Positions 1 to 5,549 of a stretch of 5,549 nucleotides of DNA are shown piece by piece. The stretch comes from an uncultured Gemmatimonadota bacterium (lineage in GTDB: Bacteria; Gemmatimonadota; Gemmatimonadetes; Gemmatimonadales; Gemmatimonadaceae), in assembly GCA_946479995.1 (NCBI GenBank), contig CAMLIU010000135.1, positions 1 through 5,549 of the forward strand. The letters are read 5' to 3'. Made by a program: the position numbers and the translations under genes. Each line of letters starts with the position of its first letter. Position 1 is the first letter of the stretch. The notes beneath the pieces are model-generated. The model worked only from the letters and a program-made list of their open reading frames with translations, did no database searches and was not told where the DNA came from.

Positions 1-1992
1 CTGTTCGGCATGGTGATGGCCATCGGCATCCTCGTCGACGACGCCATCGTCGTCATCGAGAACGTCGAGCGCATCATGTCGGAGGAGGGGCTGTCGCCCT
101 ACGACGCGACAGTGAAGGCGATGGGGCAGATCACCTCGGCGATCGTGGGCATCACGCTCGTGCTGGTGGCGGTGTTCGTGCCGATGGCGTTCTTCCCCGG
201 AACCACCGGCGGCATCTACCGCCAGTTCTCCGTCACGCTCGCCATCTCCATCGCCTTCTCGGCGCTCATGGCGCTGACGCTCACGCCGGCGCTGTGCGCG
301 ACGATGCTCAAGCCGGTGCAGGCGCACGGCAAGCCGTCCACCAATCCCATCCGGCAGCAGAGCGACCGCTTCTTCGGGTGGTTCAACGACTGGTTCGCGC
401 GCACCACTGGGCGCTATCAGGGCCTGGTAGGACGCATCCTGGTCCGGCCCCTGCGCTTCCTCGGCATCTTCGCCGCGCTCGTCGTCATCACCCTGCTCCT
501 CTTCCAGCGGCTGCCGGGCAGCTTCCTGCCGACGGAGGACCAGGGAAGCATCCTCGTCGCCGTGCAGGCGCCGCCCGGCGCGACCACGGAACGAACCAAC
601 GTGGCGATCGAGCAGGTGAAGTCCTTCCTGCGCGCGCAGCCGGAGGTGCGCCGGGTGATCTTCGTGCGCGGCTTCAGCTTCTTCGGCCAGGGCCAGGCGA
701 ATGCGATGGCATTCGTGAGCCTCAAGCCGTGGGACGAGCGGCCCGGTGAGGAGCACAATGCGCTGACGCTCGTGAACAAGGCGCTCGGCGCCTTGTCGCA
801 GATCAAGGAAGCGATGGTGTTCGCCCTCAATCCGCCCGCCATCCAGGGGCTCGGCGTGGCGAGCGGCTTCAGCTTCGTGCTCGAGGACCGGAGCGGTCAC
901 ACGCGCGAGGAGCTCATCGCGGCGCGCAACCAGCTGCTCGGCGCCGCCTCGCAGAGTCCCGTCCTGGTCGGTGTCAGGCCAGAGTCGCAGGAAGACGCCC
1001 CGCAGCTGCGCGTGCAGGTGGACCGCGTGAAGGCGCGCGCACTCGGGCTTTCGATCGCGAGCATCAACTCCACCCTCGCCATCTCCTTCGGCAGCGCGTA
1101 CGCGAACGACTTCAGCCGGAACGGCCGCATCCTGCGCGTCCTCATCGCCGCCGATGCGCCGTATCGCATGACGCCGCAGGACGTGCTCGACCTCAAGGTG
1201 CGCAACTCGCGGGGCGAGATGGTCCCGTTCGGCGCCTTCACCACGGTGAGCTGGACGGCGGGTCCGCCGTCCATCCAGCGCTACAACGGCTATCCGTCCA
1301 CGACCATCTCCGGCATGGCGGCGCCGGGCCGCTCCACAGGCGAGGCGATGGACGAGATGGAGCGGCTGGCGAAGAGCCTTCCGCCCGGCTTCGGCTACGA
1401 CTGGACCGGCCTCTCCTTCGAGGAAAAGCAGACGGCGGGCGAGATCGTCACGCTGATGGGCGTGTCGCTCGTCGTCGTCTTCCTGCTCCTCGCCGCCCTG
1501 TACGAGAGCTGGGCGGTGCCGCTCGCCGTGCTCCTCGTCGTCCCGCTCGGCGTGCTCGGCTCGGTGCTGCTCACCATGCTGCGCGGCCTCTCCGCCGACG
1601 TGTACTTCAACGTGGGCCTGATCACCATCATCGGCCTCGCCGCCAAGAACGCCATCCTCATCGTGGAGTTCGCGATCGAGGAGGAGGCACACGGCAAGAG
1701 CACCTTCGACGCGACGATGTCGGCGGTGCGGCTTCGACTGCGCCCGATCATCATGACGTCGCTCGCCTTCATCCTCGGCATGGTGCCGCTCATCGTCGCG
1801 CGTGGCGCGGGCGCGGCCAGCCGGCATGCAGTGGGGACGGGCGTGGCAGGGGGGATGCTCACCGCAACCGGGTTCGGCATCTTCTTCATCCCGCTGTTCT
1901 ACCTGGCGGTGCGCCGCTGGGTGACGAGGAAGCGCCCGCTGGCGCCGGAGGAGATCGCGCACCATCACGCGGCGGATGGTGCGCATGCGTAA
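1..1992 (+). CDS. RND (HAE1/AcrB-type) multidrug efflux pump, inner-membrane subunit, 5'-truncated by window edge
   Basis: Proton-driven inner-membrane trimer that captures hydrophobic or amphiphilic compounds from the periplasm and outer membrane leaflet and passes them to an outer-membrane channel. The frame is open from base 1, so the ATG at base 10 is internal. The 663 residues present match AcrB from about residue 395 to its C-terminus. Residues below are numbered from base 1. TM4 carries the proton-relay pair D13-D14 in GILVDDAIVVIENV (AcrB D407/D408). K549 in GLAAKNAIL matches K940, R579 matches R971 and T586 matches T978. TM5-6 lie at about 48-100, TM7 at 150-170, TM8-9 at 482-529, TM10 at 533-557, TM11 at 583-602 and TM12 at 613-640. 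The periplasmic porter region between TM7 and TM8 retains a switch-loop-like GFSFFGQGQ, plus ALYESW at the end of TM8. The tail ends in a His-rich stretch (AHHHAADGAHA). Family assignment is very secure; substrates cannot be told from sequence. Confidence 0.97.
   Translation: MFGMVMAIGILVDDAIVVIENVERIMSEEGLSPYDATVKAMGQITSAIVGITLVLVAVFVPMAFFPGTTGGIYRQFSVTLAISIAFSALMALTLTPALCATMLKPVQAHGKPSTNPIRQQSDRFFGWFNDWFARTTGRYQGLVGRILVRPLRFLGIFAALVVITLLLFQRLPGSFLPTEDQGSILVAVQAPPGATTERTNVAIEQVKSFLRAQPEVRRVIFVRGFSFFGQGQANAMAFVSLKPWDERPGEEHNALTLVNKALGALSQIKEAMVFALNPPAIQGLGVASGFSFVLEDRSGHTREELIAARNQLLGAASQSPVLVGVRPESQEDAPQLRVQVDRVKARALGLSIASINSTLAISFGSAYANDFSRNGRILRVLIAADAPYRMTPQDVLDLKVRNSRGEMVPFGAFTTVSWTAGPPSIQRYNGYPSTTISGMAAPGRSTGEAMDEMERLAKSLPPGFGYDWTGLSFEEKQTAGEIVTLMGVSLVVVFLLLAALYESWAVPLAVLLVVPLGVLGSVLLTMLRGLSADVYFNVGLITIIGLAAKNAILIVEFAIEEEAHGKSTFDATMSAVRLRLRPIIMTSLAFILGMVPLIVARGAGAASRHAVGTGVAGGMLTATGFGIFFIPLFYLAVRRWVTRKRPLAPEEIAHHHAADGAHA
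1971..1976 (+). promoter_or_regulatory. Candidate ribosome binding site for the outer-membrane factor gene
   Basis: GGCGGA lies 8 bases before the ATG at 1985, inside the 3' end of the pump gene. It favours 1985 over the earlier in-frame ATG at 1976, which overlaps this motif and has no comparable purine run at proper spacing. The start at 1985 gives an 8-base overlap with the pump stop (ATGCGTAA), a typical arrangement for translational coupling. The motif is short, so this is suggestive only. Confidence 0.4.
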
Positions 1993-3391
1993 GGCGCTTT
2001 CACTCGCGGCGCTCGCCTTCACGGGCGCCTGCCACTTTGCACCTCGCCACGAACCGGTGCCGATGCCAACGCCGCCGGTCTACCTCGCGGCGGCGGACAG
2101 CGATGCGGCAGTTGGCGTGCGCGCCACCGACGTGGCGTGGCGACAGTTCTTCCGCGATCCGCGCCTCGACACGCTGATCGCCACCGCGCTCCGCAGCAAT
2201 CGCGACATGGTGATCGCGGTGGAGCAGATCGAGGTGGCGCGCGGGCAGTATCGCATCCAGCGGTCGGATCGATTCCCTGCCCCGGTTGCATCCGGGGGCG
2301 CGACGCGCAGCCATGGCGGCGTGGAGGCGACGGGCCTGCCGGGCGGGGCGACGAGCGATCGCCTGTCCGTCGGCGTCAGCGTGCCCTCGTTCGAGCTCGA
2401 CTTCTGGGGACGCGTGCGGGACCTCTCGGAGGCGGCACGGGCTCGCTACCTCGCCACCGTGCAGGCGCAGCGCTCCTTCCGGCTGTCGCTCATCCAGGAC
2501 GTCGCGTCAACCTACCTGGCATGGGTGGAAGCGAACGAGCAGATCCGCCTCGCCGAGCGGACGGTGCAGAGCCGGCAGGAGGGAGTGCGCATCGCGCAGG
2601 TGCGGCTGAAGTCAGGGCTCACCTCGGCGCTCGACTTCCACCAGGCGGAAGCGCTCCTCACCCAGGCCGAGGCGTCGCTGGCGGGGCTCAAGCTCCAGCG
2701 CGCGCAGATCGAGAACCTGCTGTTCGTGCTCGTCGGCGCGCCGGTGCCCGCCACGCTTCCCGGTCCGCTGCCCCTCACCGACCAGATGAATCCGGTGACG
2801 CTCGCGGCCGGCCTGCCCTCCGTACTGCTGCTGGCGCGCCCCGACGTGATCGCCGCCGAGGAGCGGCTGCGCGCCGCGGAAGCGAACGTGGGCGCCGCGC
2901 GCGCCGCATTCTTCCCGAACATCTCCCTGACCGGTGCGCTCGGCTTCGCGTCAGATGCGCTCAACACCCTCGTCGGCAACGACGGGCTGACGTGGAACTA
3001 CGGTGGCTCCATCTCGGCGCCCATCTTCAACCGCGGCCGCCTGCACGGCAACGTGGATGTCGCGCGGGCGCAGGATCGCATCGCCGTCGCCGACTACGAG
3101 CGCACCATCCAGGTGGCGTTCCAGGAGGTGTCGAACGGCCTCGCCGGACGGCGCTTCCTCGCCGAGCAGGTGGCCGCGCAGGAACGGGGCACGCAGGCGC
3201 AGCGGCAGATCGCCGCGCTCGCGCACACGCGCTACCTCGAGGGGGTGGTGAGCTACATCGAGGTGCTGGACGCCGAGCGGAGCCTGTTTGCCGCGGAGCA
3301 GGCGCTGCTGCAGCTCCGGCGCGTGCAGGCGAACAACCTGGTGGCGCTGTACGTGGCGCTGGGCGGCGGGGCGACGGACGAGCGACCGTAG
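1985..3391 (+). CDS. Outer-membrane efflux lipoprotein, NodT/OprM (TolC superfamily) type
   Basis: Outer-membrane channel of a tripartite RND efflux system; three copies form a beta-barrel with a long periplasmic alpha-helical tunnel that docks to the pump and adaptor. The 468 residues from ATG 1985 are close to OprM-family length. MRKALSLAALAFTGAC is a lipoprotein signal with Cys16 as the predicted acylated residue. The following CHFAPRHEPVP keeps the C-x-x-x-P-x-x-x-x-P spacing usual after the lipobox in this family. Two OEP repeats are visible, at about 56-250 and 275-460. Markers are FELDFWGRVR (136-145), GLPSVLLLARPD (276-287), a GAARAAFFPNISLTG block near 303-317, the APIFNRGRL turn near 345-353, and the closing VLDAERSLFAAEQ and VALYVALGGG. 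The gene overlaps the pump by 8 bases, so the two are almost certainly co-transcribed and work together. ATG 1976 (471 residues) is the alternative start. No frameshift or missing block is seen. Confidence 0.96.
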   Translation: MRKALSLAALAFTGACHFAPRHEPVPMPTPPVYLAAADSDAAVGVRATDVAWRQFFRDPRLDTLIATALRSNRDMVIAVEQIEVARGQYRIQRSDRFPAPVASGGATRSHGGVEATGLPGGATSDRLSVGVSVPSFELDFWGRVRDLSEAARARYLATVQAQRSFRLSLIQDVASTYLAWVEANEQIRLAERTVQSRQEGVRIAQVRLKSGLTSALDFHQAEALLTQAEASLAGLKLQRAQIENLLFVLVGAPVPATLPGPLPLTDQMNPVTLAAGLPSVLLLARPDVIAAEERLRAAEANVGAARAAFFPNISLTGALGFASDALNTLVGNDGLTWNYGGSISAPIFNRGRLHGNVDVARAQDRIAVADYERTIQVAFQEVSNGLAGRRFLAEQVAAQERGTQAQRQIAALAHTRYLEGVVSYIEVLDAERSLFAAEQALLQLRRVQANNLVALYVALGGGATDERP

Positions 3392-3424
3392 GACGCGCAC
3401 GAGTAAAACGGCCATCGTGCGTCC
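3391..3424 (+). terminator. Stem-loop directly after the efflux channel stop codon, candidate terminator
   Basis: Left arm GGACGCGCACGA (3391-3402) pairs with right arm TCGTGCGTCC (3415-3424): ten base pairs with a two-base bulge on the left and a 12-base loop. It begins at the last base of the TAG stop. No T-run follows (next bases are GCGCTGACC), so it is not a classical intrinsic terminator. It could instead be a GC-type terminator or a 3'-end stabilising hairpin of the efflux mRNA. Confidence 0.45.
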
Positions 3425-3436
3425 GCGCTGACCGTG

Positions 3437-3471
3437 GGCGCGCGACGCCACGTCAACGTGCCTCGCGCGCC
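3437..3471. repeat. Nested 35-bp imperfect palindrome in the intergenic gap
   Basis: Outer arms GGCGCGCGA (3437-3445) and TCGCGCGCC (3463-3471) are perfect 9-bp inverted repeats. Inside them sits a second inverted repeat, CACGT (3449-3453) and ACGTG (3456-3460), separated by CA. Both dyads share practically the same centre (about 3454), with 3- and 2-base mismatched spacers between them. As RNA this would be a strong hairpin with an internal loop. As DNA it could be an operator for a dimeric regulator. It lies about 57 bases before the downstream hydrolase start and just upstream of a candidate -10. No T-run follows on either strand. The repeat is directly visible; its role is inferred. Confidence 0.5.
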
Positions 3472-3482
3472 GGGCGTATGTT
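3453..3482 (+). promoter_or_regulatory. Weak candidate promoter for the secreted hydrolase gene
   Basis: TATGTT (3477-3482) agrees with the -10 consensus at four of six positions. TCAACG (3453-3458), 18 bases upstream, agrees with the -35 consensus at only three of six. Transcription would start near 3489, giving a leader of roughly 40 bases. The -35-like element falls inside the palindrome at 3437-3471, so a protein bound there would block the promoter. No strong Shine-Dalgarno motif is seen before ATG 3528. This is one of the few T-containing stretches in a GC-rich gap, which limits the weight of the match. Confidence 0.25.
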
Positions 3483-3527
3483 GGTTGGCAACGTCCTCCC
3501 GCAGTTCCTTCCACCACCTGCCGGACC

Positions 3528-4583
3528 ATGCGCCTGCGCCTCGCCGCCGCCACCCTCGTCGTCCTCGCTCTTCCCGCCGCCGCCCAGACCACGCCCTGCA
3601 CCCGTGCGACCACGCAGTGCCAGGAATGGGTCACCTACGGCGGTGGCCCGGCGCGATCGCTGATCTACACCACCTATCGCCTGGACAAGCCGAACGCGAA
3701 GATCACGCGTGCCCTGATCATGGTGCACGGCGCGGCACGCAATCCCGACCACTACTTCGAGACGGCCACGGCGGCGGGATTCCTTGCCAACGCGCTCGAG
3801 AACACGGTCATCATCGCGCCGCGCTTCGCCGCCGGACGCGACTCGCTTGCGCCGCACGAGGTGGAATGGCCCGAGCGCCGCGACAGCTGGCGCTCCGGCG
3901 GCATGTCGCCGTCGAACCCGACGCTTTCTTCCTTCGACTTCGTGGACGAGCTGCTGCGCGAGCTCGCCGACAAGAGGATGTTCCCGAACCTCACGAAGAT
4001 CGTCGTCGCCGGACACTCGGCGGGCGGGCAGTTCGCCAACCGCTACGAGATGTCGAACAAGCTGCACGGCACCCTCGGCAACCTGGAGGTGAGCTACGTC
4101 GTCGCCAACCCGTCCAGCTATGCATGGCCTGCCGCGGTGCGCCCGCTGCCCATCGGCGACGCGAATCCGGTGGACGCCTACAAGGCGTCGCTCGAGCCGC
4201 ATGCCGAGGAGGTGCACGCGAACTTCACGTACGGCCCATTCGATTCGACCAAGGCGCCCACCTACAACAAATGGCCGGCCGGCCTCGAGGATCGTACCGG
4301 GTACACCGGCGGCATGAGCGACGCCCAGCTGACGAAGAACCTCGTCGAGCGTCCCACCACCTACCTGCTCGGACAGGTAGACGTGCTGCCCCTCGGCGGA
4401 TTCGATTCGTCGCCGTCGGCGATGGCGCAGGGACCGACGCGGCGTGCACGCGGCGAGGCGTTCTTCAAGTACGTGAACGGGACGCTCGGCGCGAAGCACA
4501 CGGCGATCATCGTCCCCGAGTGCGGCCACAACGATCGCTGCATCTACACCACCGACATCGTCTTCCCGGTCATCTTCCCGTGA
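3528..4583 (+). CDS. Secreted alpha/beta hydrolase (serine esterase-like), function unknown
   Basis: Predicted exported serine hydrolase of 351 residues. The N-terminus is a textbook Sec signal peptide: basic MRLR, a hydrophobic core, then LPAAAQ with likely cleavage near residue 19-20. This fixes the start at 3528. The mature protein begins with a strand-rich part. LIMVHGAARNPDHYF (63-77) carries the HG of the oxyanion region. The nucleophile elbow is GHSAGG with Ser164. The likely acid is Asp285 in YLLGQVDVL, and the likely catalytic His is His334 in PECGHNDRC. There are only four cysteines, C24/C31 at the N-terminus and C332/C337 around the catalytic His; the close pairs suggest disulfides, consistent with an extracytoplasmic location. 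The substrate cannot be inferred; short-chain ester or polyester hydrolysis is possible but unproven. The gene follows the efflux operon after 136 non-coding bases with hairpins, so it is probably a separate transcription unit. It converges with the next gene. Confidence 0.9.
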   Translation: MRLRLAAATLVVLALPAAAQTTPCTRATTQCQEWVTYGGGPARSLIYTTYRLDKPNAKITRALIMVHGAARNPDHYFETATAAGFLANALENTVIIAPRFAAGRDSLAPHEVEWPERRDSWRSGGMSPSNPTLSSFDFVDELLRELADKRMFPNLTKIVVAGHSAGGQFANRYEMSNKLHGTLGNLEVSYVVANPSSYAWPAAVRPLPIGDANPVDAYKASLEPHAEEVHANFTYGPFDSTKAPTYNKWPAGLEDRTGYTGGMSDAQLTKNLVERPTTYLLGQVDVLPLGGFDSSPSAMAQGPTRRARGEAFFKYVNGTLGAKHTAIIVPECGHNDRCIYTTDIVFPVIFP

Positions 4584-4588
4584 GGTGA

Positions 4589-4629
4589 CGCTGGCGCGCG
4601 CCGGTGCTCAGCTGCCGATGCGCGCCAGC
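4589..4629. terminator. Inverted repeat across two convergent gene ends, candidate bidirectional terminator
   Basis: GCTGGCGCGC (4590-4599) and GCGCGCCAGC (4620-4629) are perfect 10-bp inverted repeats separated by 20 bases. The right arm is inside the 3' end of the minus-strand esterase, where it encodes part of LARIG. A competing compact hairpin is possible at 4589-4606 around the palindrome GGCGCGCGCC (4593-4602). Convergent genes 24 bases apart need transcription stopped from both sides, which fits a symmetrical element. Neither strand shows a T-run after the stem, so classical intrinsic termination is not demonstrated. Confidence 0.45.
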
Positions 4630-5549
4630 ATCCAGGCCAGTCCCGCCGGGGAGCGGTCGTGCCAGTAGCGCCAGCTGTGGGCACCAGGCCATTCGCCGTA
4701 CTCGTGGGGCACGTTCAGTCGCTGCAGCTCCCAGTGCAGGGCGCGATTCTCGGCCAGCAGCGCGTCCTCGGTGCCGCAGTCGAAGCGGATGGCGGGAAGG
4801 GTCCTGCCTCCCTGCTGCAGCTGTTCCACGAGGTACGCCGGCTGATACGAGCGCCAGCCTTCGACTGACGGCCCGAGCGCCATCAGCAGTCGCGCCTTCC
4901 ACGATGCCGTCGGCGCACGCACGGAGTCGGGTGACGCGACGTAGCGCGCCGGCGGCACGAACGGGTTGCTCTCGTCGAGCAGCACGGAGACGACCCCCGA
5001 GTGGCTCATCGTGGCGGCGAACAGGTCCGGGTGCTTCAGCGCCAGGGTGAGCGCCCCCACGCCGCCCATGCTGAGTCCCGCGATGCCGCGATGCGCTCGG
5101 TCGCCGAGCGTGCGGTAATGAGCGTCCACGTATCCCACGAGGTCGCGCGTGATCCAATCCTCGTAGCGATGGCTGCGCACGCAGTAGCGTGCCGGGTCCT
5201 CCGTGCGCAGCGTGTCGGCACAGGCGTCGTAGGACGGGTCGCTCGACCAGTTCGTCCACCAGCCGTCGTCACCATCGGGCGTGACGATGATCGCCTCTCC
5301 CGTCCCCGCCTGCGCGAGCGAGTCGGCGACGGCATCGAGCCCGCCCTTCGACAGCCAGTCGGTTTCACTGCCGAACAGGCCGTGCAGGTAGATGATGACG
5401 GGATATCGGCGCGCCAGCTGGCGATCGTACGACGGCGGCAGATAGACCGATACCCGTTTGTCCACGCCGAGGGCCGCAGAATGCACGACGTCGAGGTGCA
5501 CGGCGTTGCGCATCGCCGCCGGAGCACCGGCGGAAACGGGACGCGCCGT
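4608..5549 (-). CDS. Esterase D / PF00756-type alpha/beta hydrolase, 5' end beyond the window
   Basis: Serine esterase of the putative-esterase family that includes S-formylglutathione hydrolase, enterochelin esterase and mycolyltransferases. An internal ATG at 5513 would give 301 residues. The frame stays open for 12 more codons to the window edge (TARPVSAGAPAA), there is no Shine-Dalgarno motif before that ATG, and no signal peptide follows it, so the true start and probably an export signal lie outside. Numbering from that ATG: VYLPPSYD (23-30) and IIYLHGLFGSETDW (40-53) form the typical N-terminal strands and oxyanion region. TPDGDDGWWTNW (78-89) is a conserved loop. The nucleophile elbow is GLSMGG with Ser148, the acid is Asp250 in DCGTED, and the catalytic His is His279 in PGAHSW. 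C98 and C111 could form a disulfide in the insert between the WWTNW loop and the elbow. All triad residues are intact. The substrate is unknown; the S-formylglutathione hydrolase role is less likely if the protein is exported. Confidence 0.92.
   Translation of the reverse strand, partial: TARPVSAGAPAAMRNAVHLDVVHSAALGVDKRVSVYLPPSYDRQLARRYPVIIYLHGLFGSETDWLSKGGLDAVADSLAQAGTGEAIIVTPDGDDGWWTNWSSDPSYDACADTLRTEDPARYCVRSHRYEDWITRDLVGYVDAHYRTLGDRAHRGIAGLSMGGVGALTLALKHPDLFAATMSHSGVVSVLLDESNPFVPPARYVASPDSVRAPTASWKARLLMALGPSVEGWRSYQPAYLVEQLQQGGRTLPAIRFDCGTEDALLAENRALHWELQRLNVPHEYGEWPGAHSWRYWHDRSPAGLAWMLARIGS

Noticed and set aside
10..12. ATG at base 10 as the start of the pump gene
   Set aside because: It falls inside transmembrane helix 4 of an AcrB-type protein, immediately before the DD proton-relay motif. 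The gene plainly begins well upstream.
3480..3492. Short inverted repeat GTTG-GTTGG-CAAC downstream of the candidate -10
   Set aside because: Four-base arms are too short to distinguish from chance.
2137..3663. A 508-codon open frame on the + strand overlapping the channel gene and the intergenic gap
   Set aside because: It is rich in Arg, Ala, Gly and Pro with no family motif, and runs out of phase over a strongly recognised channel gene. Long open frames of this kind are expected in GC-rich DNA where stop codons are rare.
3453..4529. Long - strand open frame (358 codons) antisense to the secreted hydrolase
   Set aside because: Arg/Val/Gly-rich shadow with no motif and no supported start. 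It would also cover the intergenic hairpins.
3434..4588. Long + strand open frame (384 codons) over the secreted hydrolase
   Set aside because: Low-complexity Arg/Ala/His-rich translation with no domain. The frame one step away has a signal peptide and a catalytic triad and is clearly the real gene.
4570..5259. Second - strand frame (229 codons) inside the esterase gene
   Set aside because: Arg/Ala/Gly-rich translation without motifs, out of phase with the intact esterase D-type frame that carries the triad.
5511..5513. Internal ATG as the true start of the minus-strand esterase
   Set aside because: The frame continues open to the window edge, no Shine-Dalgarno motif precedes this ATG and no signal peptide follows it, so an upstream start outside the window is more likely.
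1..5549. A novel defence, mobile or RNA-based system
   Set aside because: No integrase, transposase, nuclease, reverse transcriptase, repeat array or large structured non-coding region is present. All long stretches are explained by four ordinary genes.

Overview
The window is a GC-rich bacterial chromosomal segment with tightly packed genes and mostly G or C in third codon positions. It reads as Gram-negative: it has an RND inner-membrane pump, an outer-membrane efflux lipoprotein, and two apparently exported alpha/beta hydrolases. Efflux genes of this kind are widespread, so the taxon is uncertain. Remembered resemblance of the two hydrolases suggests a soil-type lineage such as Gemmatimonadota, but this is a low-confidence inference.

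Bases 1-3391 (+ strand) hold the end of a tripartite efflux operon. First comes the C-terminal two thirds of an AcrB/MexB-type HAE1 pump, cut by the left window edge. A NodT/OprM-type outer-membrane factor follows, and its start overlaps the end of the pump gene. The periplasmic adaptor that completes such a system is not in the window and would be expected upstream. The proton-relay residues of the pump and the lipobox and OEP motifs of the channel are intact, so both look functional.

Bases 3392-3527 are a 136-base non-coding gap with two inverted repeats. One is a stem-loop starting at the last base of the channel stop codon. The other is a 35-base nested palindrome just upstream of a weak candidate -10 element. 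These plausibly end the efflux transcript and start or control the next gene.

Bases 3528-4583 (+) encode a secreted alpha/beta hydrolase with a clear signal peptide and a GHSAGG nucleophile elbow. Bases 4608-5549 (-) encode a second, convergent hydrolase of the esterase D / PF00756 type. It is open to the right edge, so its N-terminus lies outside. The two hydrolase genes are separated by only 24 bases, and a perfect 10-bp inverted repeat spans their ends.

I see no mobile element, CRISPR array, RNA gene or phage signature, and no convincing sign of an undescribed system. The most interesting parts are the intergenic palindrome and the little-characterised secreted hydrolases.
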